A DNA stretch of 64,000 nt from Annulohypoxylon bovei var. microspora (taxonomy: Eukaryota > Ascomycota > Sordariomycetes > Xylariales > Hypoxylaceae), in the NCBI GenBank assembly GCA_022836615.1, contig MU405224.1:332615-396614 (forward strand), written 5' to 3'. The position numbers and the translations under genes were made by a program. Below the pieces are notes generated by a model. It was given only the letters and a program-made list of their open reading frames with translations. It had not been told where the DNA came from and made no database searches. Within the stretch, counting starts at the first letter, position 1. Each line of letters begins with the position of its first letter. Positions 35,510 to 46,418 of the stretch are shown here, in pieces.

Positions 35510-38500
35510 ATGAGGTGCTTTAGTTGTGTTTATCTATTCCCTATCGCTGTTCACCTGGCTGGCGTCTTTGCAAATCTCCCTAGAGGATTCAATGGGATTG
35601 GTTCAGGGGGGTCTAATGGCTACCCTGCTGCTCAAGACTACGCACCTCCCGAGGCCAAAAATTCTAACCACAATGGCTTTGGGGATAAAGGAGAGTCTGG
35701 GGCCGCCAATTCCTACGGGAAAGGGCAGGGTAATGCGCATGGTTCATATGGAATCAAATCCATCGTGGACTCCATCAACTCCGCTGACGAGCAAGTACAT
35801 ACCGTGAATCTTGCTATACGGAGCATAAAAACCGGTGGCACTATCGAACAACTCGACTCGACATTGCAATCATTAACCTCTACTATCAAAACTACTTCCG
35901 CTGCTATTGCTGGGACCAAATCATTCCATTCTGAAGACGTTCAGTCTCTAAAATCAGCCATCCAACCATTTCACCAGTCTATCGGTACCCTTGTCACTCA
36001 ATTAGTGGCAAGAAAAGACACAATTTCGAAGCTCTGCGGGTGTCGCGCCATACAGGGTGCCGTGAATCAAATACGAAGCTCGACTCGAGTCATGTTTGAT
36101 GGTATCAAAAATCACATGGGTCAAAGCAATTCTCGTGGCATCCATGGAAGACATGGCTTCAGCGATTTGCATTCCTTGGATTCAGGAATAGCTAGTTTTC
36201 TGAACCACGGATCTTCTGCCTTTAGCTTCGGCAATTGTAATGTAAGTAGACAATCCCCATCTGTCTTCTCTATTTAATCAAGATTGTAATATGTGTCTTA
36301 AGACAAGATAACTATGCCTTTTGATAGGCACACCAACATTTTTACAATCGACTTTTGCTAACGTCAGCTATATTAGGATAATGCAGGTACCTCGTCTGCA
36401 GCAAATACATGGGCATATCCGACGGAGACAGCATCAGTGAGTTTTACTCCCTATGCTTCCCATCCGACTCTCTTTTATTGCAATGAACGTCAAAACCTTC
36501 ATTATTCTCTTTGAACTACTATCTTATGATTTCTAAACTTGATTTGTTTCCGGCTAACCGTTGATTCAAGTACGGTGAATACACCTCATATGCGTTAGAA
36601 ACTACACCTGTAAGTAATCATATCTACCTCTTACAAATCATTCAATTACTGCCTATTCACGTGTATATGTTATTTCTGATAACTTATTTTAACATTATTA
36701 AAAGACAATCGCTGCTCCGACTGAAACTGTAGGAGGTGGGTATGAAGAAACGGGAGCGCCTCCGCAGCCTACGGGTTTCGGTGGAGGAGAAGAGGGCGAA
36801 GGCGAAGGCGGCGAAGACGAAGGAGCCGAGAACACTTTCGGGTCAGTAATCACTACTACTGGTACGACTCCGTACTCTTTGGGTTTTACTGACTAACACT
36901 GACATGAGCCGCTCCTCAGCCGCCGAAACATTGATATCTGAAATCGTCACAACTCCAGCCCCTACTTCACCCGCGATAATAACGACTACTATCATAAGCT
37001 CTCCTATCATAAGCTCTCCTATCATAAGCTCTCCTATCATAAGCTCTCCTATCATAAGCTCTCCTATCATAACCACCCCAGTTATAAGCACCCCAATCAT
37101 AAGTACCCCAATACCCTCTACAACTATATTCACAACCACCATTATAAGTTCTCCGATCCCGTCTACGACTATATTCACAACTACTATCGTTGGCTCTCCA
37201 ATCCCCTCTCCAATCCCTTCTACAACTATATTTAGTTCAGTCTTAACTACATACATTACTACATATAGCACATTGTATTCGTCGAGTTTTGTATACAGTA
37301 CAATCAGCCTGGCGCCTTCTACGTATACATCAATATTCACAAGTACTATTACTGGAGTTGGAAGCACATATTTGTCGACATTCACAAGTACAATAACCGG
37401 TTCTAACTTCATAACCTTTTTCTCGACACTCACCAGTACGGGGAGTCAGAGCAGTCCTAGTACGACATCCACCTCTGCTTCAACGGGCTCCTTGACAAGT
37501 ACGGGCTCCTTGACAAGTACGGTAACCGATGCCGCAGCAGATGCTGATGACGCTGGATCGAGCACATCTGTGTCAGCTACCCCTGTTACTTCGACTTATA
37601 CTATTACTGTGACAACCACTTTCATACCTACATCTGCGAGTACGGGTACCAGTACCATTACCCGTACTCGTACTAGTACGGTTACATCTACATCTACATC
37701 TACGTCAACGTCAACGTCAACATCAGCGTCAACATCAACATCAACATCAACGACTACGACTACGACTACGACCTCGAGCCCGTCTGTTGTCACCATTACA
37801 ACAACTTATACCACCACAGGTACTAGGACATCAACGGTTACACTTACTCGTACTAGTTCAGTGGAATCGTCTACATCTAGTTCATCTACTACGTCTAGTT
37901 CATCATCTACCACAAGTTCCTCGACTACATCCAGTCCATCGTCTACGAGTTCTAGTTCCCTGGTGGAAACTACTAGAACACAGACTTATACTTCGACCTT
38001 TACGAGCTCAGGAAGCACGTTGACATCTACATTCACAAGAACTAGAACTACAACCTCAACAGCAACCGATACGGATACCTCGACTTCAACTAGAACCAGT
38101 ACATACACAAGTCCTGGTACAACAGTCACGTCTACTTTCACAAAAACAATAGGAGGTTCGGCAACAGAATCTGCCACAAGCACCTTCACTTCTACTGAAA
38201 CGAGCACATATACTAGTGTAGCTAGTACATTGACATCAACTTTCACGGATAAAGAAACAAGTACCTTGACGGACTTATCAACAAGGACTTATACGTCTAC
38301 CACTACGAGTACATATACCAGCTCAGGCAGCACATTCACATCGACTCTTACGAAGACGGCAACAAGTACTTTGGCAAGCACATCAACGGAAACGCTCAAA
38401 TCGACTTTTACTAGCACATATACAAGCGCTGGAAGCACTATCACGTCCACTTTTACAACGACAGAAACAGATACCACGACGGAATCGGCTAGTCGTTTCA

Positions 38501-39632
38501 CCTCGACTGTAACAAGTACATACACCAGTTCGGGCAGCACGCTCACTTCTACGTTTACAACGACGGCAACAACCACTTCGACAGCGTCTGCGACGAAGAC
38601 ATATACGTCTACCATCACAAGAACGATTACCAGCCCAGGCTCCACAGCGACGTCTACTTTCACATCTACGGACACAACTACGCTGTCCCCGACGAAAACA
38701 ACGCTTACAACCACTTTTACGTCCACGATTACAAACACGCGAACAAGCACTCTATCTGGATCAGGGTCAAAAACAACATACACATCAACCTTGACAAGTA
38801 AATTGACGTCGACTCTTACTGATACCGTAAAGAGCACTCTGACCAAAACGCGCACTGTTACAAGCACCACAACCGGCGCGTCTACAGTCACAGTAACTCG
38901 GACCAGAACCAGCACCAGCACCAGCACAGGTACAAGTACAAGCACAATAACGAGAACTAGAACAAGAACCCGCACGAGCACAGGTACAATCACGGGCACA
39001 AGTACAAGTACAAGCACGAGTACAAGCGCCTCTTCCAGCTCGGGATCTGTAGCGACGACCACGGTAGTATCAGGAGCATCTACGTACACGACCGTCATAA
39101 CGCGCACCAGGACAACCACGTTCACGTCCACGGGCACGATCGGGGGCGGGGGTGCGAGCGCGTTGGCCGCCTCGGGCACGAATGCTAACAACGGCGGGAC
39201 GATCACAGTAACGCGGTCGGGCTCGGTGACCGTCATCACCCTCGGCTCGAGCGGGAGCGGGCTCACGGGGTCAACTAGGCAGGTTAGGACGGTCACCCGA
39301 ACCGCCGGTTCGAGCAGCGATCCGTCGGGAGCGGGTACGACAGTTACGGTGACCAAAGATCCGAGTACTACGGTAAGTTTAACCCCCCCGTCTTTACTTC
39401 TACCCCCCCCCCCTTTTTTTTTTTTTTTTTTTGCTTTTTGTGTTTAAAGGCATGTCTCGGTGTGTTTGGAGACGCGGTGCTGACCGGAGAATTGCAGACT
39501 ACGAGCGCTCGCACAACTGCAACCAGCACGTCCACTTCCCGCTCGTCTGGCAGTGGCGTACATGTGCCTAAGTCCGGCGTATTGCTTTTAGGTGCGACCT
39601 TGGTCGTCGGTGTCATCAGCCTGTTGTTCTGA
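35510..39632 (+). CDS. Secreted HsbA-like head fused to a Ser/Thr-repeat stalk with GPI-type tail
   Basis: Exons 35510-36241, 36377-36436, 36571-36609, 36705-36861, 36920-39372 and 39450-39632 join in phase throughout and give 1207 residues. ATG 35510 opens a signal peptide (MRCFSCVYLFPIAVHLAGVFA). Residues about 80-200 form an amphipathic helical domain with regularly spaced Ile/Leu/Val, most like the hydrophobic-surface-binding HsbA/galactomannoprotein family; this is a weak match. A Gly/Glu-rich linker (exons 2-4) leads into roughly 800 residues dominated by Ser and Thr: five SSPII units, then about seven 35-residue repeats with core YTSSGSTLTSTFT, then TST-rich tracts. The last exon ends in a small-residue site and hydrophobic tail GVLLLGATLVVGVISLLF, typical of GPI attachment. 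I infer a heavily O-mannosylated cell-wall adhesin or surface protein. The last intron holds a C-run/T-run. Confidence 0.75.
36991..37065 (+). repeat. Five perfect 15-bp units encoding IISSP
   Basis: Five consecutive identical copies of a 15-bp unit (ATCATAAGCTCTCCT), in frame, inside exon 5 of the mucin-like gene. Being perfect, it is likely length-polymorphic. Confidence 0.95.
37997..38740 (+). repeat. About seven 105-bp coding repeats (35 residues each)
   Basis: Successive YTS(S/P/A)GS-type cores recur at 34-35-residue spacing, each followed by LTSTFT or a variant. Copies are diverged at the DNA level, so this is an old array under protein-level constraint. Confidence 0.8.
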
Positions 39633-40880
39633 GTACCAGTTCAACGAGACACCCGAGAAATCTCTAAAAACGAAGGCATATCTCCTATGTAGAACTGAAG
39701 AACTGTAGTTACCCCCTAAACACTTACATTATGGCCGAGTTCAATGGCTCAATTTTGGGGGTTGGGGTGGGTTTCTTAACGAACTTGATTTATTTTTAAT
39801 CTTGATTTCTGAAGATGGTTAAGTTTATAGATTACCATAATATGTATCTAGGTAGTTATTATATGTTTATGTTTTGAGTTAGATTGATAACAAATTGTAG
39901 GGTTTGGTGCCGAGTATCTCGTTTGTGTAATTTCGAGCTTCTCCTTTCTTTGCCATCGTCTCCGTGATTGACAAGCATCTGTCTGGAAGGTACATAGCTA
40001 GTAGCTATCGTTAGTTAAGAGGAAGCGGGTCTGATTTGGAAAGGTGAAAACAAAAGAGGAAATCTTGAAGCAATGCGATGACTAATGAAGTCTAGCTTAT
40101 GTCATTCTATGCATGTAAACTATATTTACATAATGGAGTGAGAGTTAAACACATATTACGTAACGTTGGCTGTTTAAAGAGAAATTATGTGCTAATCGAG
40201 ATGCTGACAGAAGTCCATACAAGCTTCATTGTCGCACAGTATTAGTTAATCAGAGATCGAAAGGTAAAGTTTGGAAATTGACTGCCGGAAACTCTTAAAG
40301 TTATTTCTTCCTCAGTGCAACTTCAATTGCCGTCTCTTACTTCCAAGCTCTTCACTCCTCACTCCGACCTACCTAGCTACCTAAGTAGGCTAAAAAACAA
40401 AAAGGAGAGAAAACTGTCGCAAGGTGTCTCGGACTTTTCATTCCAACACGGAAAGTGTGTGCCGTGTATGACAAGAAGAAGCAATCAACAATGGAACCGT
40501 CATTAAGAGACCCCCCGCATGATATCGGCGTTGATAAGTCATTGGGAGATTCCTATTCAAGCTAGGTTGTAGCTACACTATGCGGACCCCGGACAAACAC
40601 GACATCGCAGATAGATAACTTTCGCCGCCAATGGCGTCAGCTTATTACCACAGCTCATTACCTGATATGGCTATTATTGGCAGGAGAGAAGGAGGAAAAT
40701 CCTGGCCCCGGTAAGATTAATCCATGCCAGCTATCCGAGCGCCAAGATTACAGCTCTAGTGTAGTAGCTCTAGTTTTCTTCTGGAAGTCGAGAAGATCTC
40801 TTATGAGGCGCGACTCATCGCCCAATTTTTGCTTTCTGTTCTTTCGTTACGCGTCGTGAAAATCGTCAATTGCTCTCGCG
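39633..40880. other. Intergenic region between mucin-like gene and carboxypeptidase
   Basis: AT-leaning with no supported gene. The open frames at 40315-40506 and 40677-40859 have no recognisable features. It should hold the 3' region of the mucin-like gene and the promoter of the carboxypeptidase. Confidence 0.45.
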
Positions 40881-42605
40881 ATGTCTTCCTTCTTGCAACC
40901 ACTGCTCCTCGTCGCGGCGGCAAGCCACGGGCTAGCTCAATTCGTTGCCCCGCCGACAACTCTGAAAGAAGTCACCGGCTATGCTGGAATTCCTGTCAGA
41001 TATAAGGAGGTGCCTGCTGGAACTTGCGAGCTAGACCCGACTGTGAAGAGTTACTCAGGATACGCCGACGTGGCAGAGGATCAGCACATCTTCTGGTGGT
41101 TCTTTGAAGCTCGCAACCAAGACCCATCAGAGGCTCCACTGACCGTCTGGATCAATGGCGGACCCGGCTCGAGTTCCATGATCGGTCTCTTCGAGGAACT
41201 TGGGCCATGCGGTGTTGACTACTTTGGCAAGGTTTACAACAACCCGTACTCTTGGTCTAACGCGAGCAACATGCTCTTCATTGACCAGCCTACTCAAGTC
41301 GGGTTCTCCTACTCCAAACCCGTCAATGCCTGGGTATCCGATGATGGGAGTATTGTATCCTTACCCGACGCCACGTGCCCAGATTACGCGGAGGACAGCT
41401 CATGCGGTACATACAGCTACCCGAACGTCACTCTCACTGCGAACAGTACCACCAATGCTGCACCCAACTTCTGGAAAACTCTACAGGGCTTCATGGGAGC
41501 CTTCCCTAAGTATTCTAGAAGCGGATTTCACTTCGCAACGGAGAGTTATGGAGGACATTATGCGCCGGTATTCAATGCGTATATCGAAGAACAGAACGAA
41601 AAGCACATTCCTGGCGCGAAGGAGATCCAGCTGGAGACGGTGCTCATAGGCAATGGCTGGTATGACCCGATTCTACAGTATCAGGCGTACTACAACTTCA
41701 CCGTCTTCCCCGGGAACACCTACGACTACGCCCCTTTCAATGCATCCATAGAGTCCCAGTTCTATAATAACTTATACGGGCCTGGAAACTGTCTCGACAG
41801 GTTGAATAACTGCAAGGCCACCGGATTAAACCAGGTTTGCAAGAATGCGGACAGCTTCTGCGCGAACTTAGTCGAATCGGTATACGACAACGTGCTCGGC
41901 CGAGACGAGTACGATATGAGGGAGCTAGTTCCCGATCCGTTCCCGTATGGATTTTACACCGATTACTTGAACTCGCCGGAATTGCAGTCCGCGATCGGCG
42001 CGTTCATCAATTTCACCGGCAACAACGTCGTGTACGAGGCGTTTGACAACACTGGTGACGACGCTAGAGAGATGGGTACGATCGAGGATATCCGCTACCT
42101 ACTCTCTAAAAACATCACGGTAGCCATATACGCCGGTGACGCCGACTACAACTGCAACTGGCTCGGAGGCGAGGCCGTGGCGGAAGAGATCGCAGCGCCT
42201 GGCTTCTCGCAAGCCGGGTACGTAGACATAGTCACGAGCGACAATGTGACACACGGTCAGGTGAAGCAGGCAGGCAAGTTCAGCTTTACGCGTATATACG
42301 AGAGCGGACACGAGGTGCCTTTCTACCAACCCCTCGCCGCCCTCGAGTATTTTGAGAGGGCTATTAAGGGCCACGATATCCAGTCTGGAAAGGGCCCCGT
42401 GCACGCCGAATACCTGACGCACGGAACGAAGAAGAGCACGTACCGCCAGGGCAACGCGACGGTGCAGTGGGATGTGCTACCGGCTAATACTACGTACGAT
42501 ACCACTACGAACCAGCCCGGTGGCGTGTGGACGGAGCAGTCGGTCCTCATGAAGCGAAGCATGAAGAAGAGCTCCGGGTCCCGCATTGGACGCCGAGGGA
42601 GGTAG
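40881..42605 (+). CDS. Secreted serine carboxypeptidase (peptidase family S10)
   Basis: Intronless, 574 residues. A signal peptide covers about residues 1-19 (MSSFLQPLLLVAAASHGLA). The family landmarks are all present: WINGGPGSSSM (oxyanion-hole region), FIDQPTQVGFSYS, the nucleophile in TESYGGHYAP (Ser222), the acid in YAGDADYNCNWLGG (Asp420/422) and the His in YESGHEVPFYQP (His477). Several N-glycosylation sequons and paired Cys are seen, fitting a secreted or vacuolar enzyme. The C-terminus is basic (KKSSGSRIGRRGR) with no GPI-type tail. S10 enzymes remove C-terminal residues from peptides at acid pH. Several S10 genes are usual in one fungal genome, so no specific gene name is given. Confidence 0.93.
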   Translation: MSSFLQPLLLVAAASHGLAQFVAPPTTLKEVTGYAGIPVRYKEVPAGTCELDPTVKSYSGYADVAEDQHIFWWFFEARNQDPSEAPLTVWINGGPGSSSMIGLFEELGPCGVDYFGKVYNNPYSWSNASNMLFIDQPTQVGFSYSKPVNAWVSDDGSIVSLPDATCPDYAEDSSCGTYSYPNVTLTANSTTNAAPNFWKTLQGFMGAFPKYSRSGFHFATESYGGHYAPVFNAYIEEQNEKHIPGAKEIQLETVLIGNGWYDPILQYQAYYNFTVFPGNTYDYAPFNASIESQFYNNLYGPGNCLDRLNNCKATGLNQVCKNADSFCANLVESVYDNVLGRDEYDMRELVPDPFPYGFYTDYLNSPELQSAIGAFINFTGNNVVYEAFDNTGDDAREMGTIEDIRYLLSKNITVAIYAGDADYNCNWLGGEAVAEEIAAPGFSQAGYVDIVTSDNVTHGQVKQAGKFSFTRIYESGHEVPFYQPLAALEYFERAIKGHDIQSGKGPVHAEYLTHGTKKSTYRQGNATVQWDVLPANTTYDTTTNQPGGVWTEQSVLMKRSMKKSSGSRIGRRGR

Positions 42606-42967
42606 GCGGATATAGTACCTCGCGACGCCATCACGGATTTATGAGGGTTACGAGATTCTTCGATCTATATAGTTACCTACCTATAACAAGGTTAATGTCT
42701 TGAATAAATTAATCAATATTTTTCAATATGCGCCTCGACTGCCATGTTTTATTTGCGATTCACACTATTCTATATAGGCAAATCTTATCCATTCCTTTAG
42801 TAACTAACGGGTACTTCTATTATTTCTTTATATTATTGTCTAGGTAGTGGCTAAATCATGGTATACACTAACCACCCAGGTCCTCTACGATGGCCAAGTT
42901 TATCAAATCGAGATCAGAACCTTGGTCTTGAAGTCTGCGCCTCTATCTATAACCAACCCTAAAGTTA
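42606..42967. other. Convergent 3' intergenic region
   Basis: 362 bp between the carboxypeptidase and symporter stop codons, AT-rich, with a TACCTACC motif near 42675. Both 3' ends are expected here. Confidence 0.5.
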
Positions 42968-45348
42968 TCAAGAATCAATATGATCCCCCAACCTAGAACC
43001 CCACCTCTCCTCCCCACCCTCCTCTTTCTCAACCCCCAAGCTCTCAACCCTACCTCCCGCAGCAGCCCTCCACACGCCCCGAGCGCCCTTCGCGATCTCC
43101 CTGCGCCCGTCGTGCAGGGGGTACACGGCGACGGCCAGGAACGAGAAGAACTGCCAGGCGACGGCGACCGCGGTCCAGCCGCTGAAGAACGGCCTCGTGA
43201 AGACGTAGTCCCGGTACAGCGGCATCGGCCACGCGACGAACGTCGCCAGCACGACGGACGCGAAGAATACCCACGCTAGCCGGTACCGCCGCTTTAGCTC
43301 CAGGGGCGTGGAGGCTGGGAACGGGTGCTGGATCTCGGAGAGGGGGATGCGCGGTTTGGGTTTGTGGGGGGTTGGGGCGGCGGTTACTTCTTCTGGCGAT
43401 GGGGATGGGGGGGCTTCGTGGGAGAGGTAGATGGGTTCGGGAGGCGTGGGGTGCTTTTCGTCGTCGTCTTTGCTCATACCATGGTTCTTTTTCTCGTCGC
43501 TGATCGACGACTCCTCCGAAGACTCATCCGGGTTGATCTGGTACTCGTCCGCAAGCTCGATGCGGAGGAACTCTCTCCAGTCGAACTCGTAGGGACGGTA
43601 CCGCGAAATCAGAACCGAGTATACCGCGGGCGAGAACATGGACCCGCACGCGCCGTACAGCGCCGGGAGGCTGGCCTCGGTGGTCGTCAGGCTGACGCTC
43701 CCGTGGAGCGCATGCGCCGTGCCGAGCCATATCCCGAGGCCCGTCAGGAACCCCAGGATCGGCGACAGGATGGCGGCGGGCCGCGTCTGGCCCGACCAGC
43801 ACAGCGTCAGGCCCAGCGGGATGATGTCCGGGCACGCTATGATCGGGCGCATGTACCCGATCCACGTCATGTCCGCGCCCCCGTAGTTCAGCGCGAGCGA
43901 CACGCCCGTGATGAACACGGCGTGGGCCACGACGGCTAGGTGGCTCACCTTTAGCAGCCGCCTGTCGTCGGCCTTGGGGTTGACGTAGGTCTTGTACACG
44001 TCGAAGGACAGGATGGAGCTCACGGCGATCATGCTGGAGGAGACGGTCGAGGTCAGCGCCTTCACCGTGTACGGCATGACGAGGCCGGCGTTGACCTCGG
44101 CGCTCGTGAAGGGCGCGGGGTAGCCCGGGAACGCGGGCGTGTCGTGGATGGCGCGGGCCGCGAGCCCGATCACGGTGCCGAGGCCCCAGGGGATGCCGAA
44201 GATGGCGACGGCCGCGAGGTCGTAGCCCGGCACGGTGGCGCCGACCTCGGAGTCGAACGACTTCTGCCAGAACGCCGTGTCCATCACGACGAGCGCCAGG
44301 TTGCCGAACTTCAGGATCAGGCCTCAGACGATCGCGTCCTTGGACTTCATCGTCAGGAGCGACCCCTGGTAGTTCCCCGGGACGTAGTTCTCGGCCGCGA
44401 CGGCCGCGACCTTGTCGTACAGCCCGCCGAGGCCGCCGATGGCCTCGTGCGCCAGGATGCTCAGCGTGAAGTACATGATGAGGATTAGCGCGACGGTGGT
44501 GTGCAGGTAGTCGGTGAGGAAGGTTGCTTTGAGGCCCCCTACTGCTGTGTATAGGACCACTGTTCGATGGATCTTGCGATTAGTCTTTTGATCGGCATTT
44601 TTACTTTTTTTACATACATAAAAGTAAATTTTGTATGAAAATATTCATAACAAGATAGCAAAGAACTCACCTCCAAGGGGAATAAGAATAGTCGCGGCAA
44701 CGAAGTGCATGCCCGAGATGCCGTAGATGAGCTGGGAGCCCGTGAGGATCATGGAAGCGCACCCGAATACGTTGTTAACCAGGTTCAGCACGATGAAGAC
44801 GACGTGGCCGACCCTCCCGTACCGCATCTTTATGATCTCGAGCGACGTGTGGGCGTACGGCACGCGGATCTTGGCCAGCACGCCGAGCGCCGCCATTAGC
44901 GCGATCTGGAAGCAGAGGCCTGTCGCCCACCACTGTTGTTCGTTCTAGTCAGTACAGTTTACTTCCTTTTACCCCTTTCTTGTTGTATGTCCGTTCTTCA
45001 CCTAGGTAGGTAGGTAGGTAAAGGGGGAAAAAAAGTCACGTCTGACTCCAGACTCACCAGCAGAACCGCCAACCCAAACCTATAGCACATAGCGGCCGAG
45101 AACACCGTCTCATTGATCCACATCCACGAGGAGAAGACGGCCGAGGCGGTGAGTCCGATGCCGACGGAGCGGTTGGCGACCATGAACATCTCGGACGTGC
45201 CCGAGTCCTCGGACAGGTACGCCTTCTGGACCTTGATGGCGCCGAGGATGACGGCGTAGAAGGCGACGCCGAGCCCGATCAGGAGCCCGTACCCCGTGGC
45301 CTGGGGCACCAGCGTTATGCCGTGCAGGCCGAGCTCGAGCTGCGACAT
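42968..45348 (-). pseudogene. DUR3: DUR3-like urea/solute:cation symporter with an in-frame TGA
   Basis: Sodium:solute symporter family member, closest by eye to fungal urea permeases (DUR3/UreA), a plasma-membrane protein of about 15 membrane helices. Exons on the minus strand are 45348-45058, 44932-44671 and 44559-42968, all in phase, 715 codons. Typical segments: FSSWMWINETVFSAAMCYRFG, VVLYTAVGGLKATFLTDYLHT, GNLALVVMDTAFWQKSF and SSMIAVSSILSFDVYKTY. Codon 263 (44326-44324) is TGA, between MKSKDAIV and GLILKFGNLALV. The same frame continues beyond it for 451 conserved codons, so only this one codon is broken. Possible readings: a young pseudogene, a sequencing error, or readthrough. The cytosolic C-terminal tail is acidic. 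GC content is higher than in neighbouring genes. Confidence 0.82.
44324..44326 (-). other. Internal TGA codon in the symporter gene
   Basis: Reads GTC TGA GGC on the coding strand. It lies in a conserved membrane-proximal stretch. The context is not the CTA-type that favours readthrough. Confidence 0.9.
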
Positions 45349-46418
45349 GTCGAACGCGTCTGGCTGTACCGCCCAATACCTCGAAGCTCTTGCTGCGTAG
45401 CCCGAATGTGTTGTCAGAAGCTAGGTGCCTAGGTAGGTATTACTACGCTGTAACAGACGCTTCGCTCGATAGGTAGGTACTTCGTGAGGCTCAAGAAGGA
45501 AGGTCAAGTCGCACAATCAAGTCAATGGCAAAATCACAATCAGCCCTACCATCTTAATAACCCCCCATCACCGTTTCGCCTCCGGAGCAGCGCCCGGAAG
45601 ACGTCTCCGACAGCGCCCAGAGACCCCATGTCGCGCGTCACGCCGTGGGGGCGAGGAATTGCGTTATACAGCCGTGATGCAATAGGTTCTACCTACCTAG
45701 GTATATATATGTATGAATAGTTGACGGGTCTCACAGGCGTGTTGCGGTCGCGCGCGCAGGATCCCGGGCGATCGGGGATAAGGAGAGGTAAGGGTCGGAT
45801 GGCGTGCGAGCGGTGCTGGATGGCGGAAACGGCATGTCGATACCGACGCGCCAGCCAACTAACCACCGGCTACGTTTCTTCTTACGTGCCCGCTCTCAGA
45901 TATCCTCGATATGGGGATAGTTAGCCGTCGACAGGAAATAACAAAAATCGCGTTGGTTCGTAGACTTGGCATGGCGATGAGAGCTGTGATCACCGACCGG
46001 GAAGATGACGTGTAGCAAGCTAGCCAGCATATGAGAGAGAGCACTTGCTCGTGAATTCCCATATTGCGTCGATTCCATTTTAATTCCTCTTAGTTACGTC
46101 TAGTTTTTATTCTTCTAAATTACATAACGGGAATAGGGGAGCATGCAGGCAGTAGTTCGACACTCTCGAGGTAAGTCTAATAACAGACTTCAAACAGTTT
46201 AGTGAGGATTTTTAGTAGCGGCCTTCAAGAAGGAATCTCGTTGATAGGGGTGGAAGCGCACCGGAAAATAAAAGTAGGATATTAGACATCTTGGTATCAT
46301 ATTTTTATTTTCACATTCATTCGTTAAGCGTACCGGAATTTGTCTCGTCCAGGGCATGAACTAGTCCTTTCTTCAACAGCTTCCTCCTTTTGGTAGGCCT
46401 CATAACTCCATTGGATGC
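45349..46418. other. Upstream region of the symporter
   Basis: About 1.07 kb holding the symporter promoter and the aminopeptidase 3' flank. GGTAGGTA clusters lie near 45430-45480 and 45690-45705. A single CGATAG (GATA-type) sequence near 45468 is seen, but one such site is weak evidence for nitrogen control. Confidence 0.45.

Noticed and set aside
36843..37433. 196-residue minus-strand open frame
   Set aside because: Antisense shadow of the SSPII and Thr-rich region of the same gene.
38289..39356. 355-residue minus-strand open frame rich in Val
   Set aside because: It is the antisense of the Ser/Thr repeat: ACN codons give no stops in reverse and read as Val-rich sequence. The sense strand has splice sites and a signal/GPI design.
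43325..43939. 204-residue plus-strand open frame
   Set aside because: Antisense to the C-terminal half of the symporter, Arg-rich as expected of a GC-rich shadow.
44318..44338. A 21-nt GT-AG intron that would remove the symporter TGA
   Set aside because: Far shorter than any known fungal spliceosomal intron, and it would delete residues (GLILK) that relatives keep.
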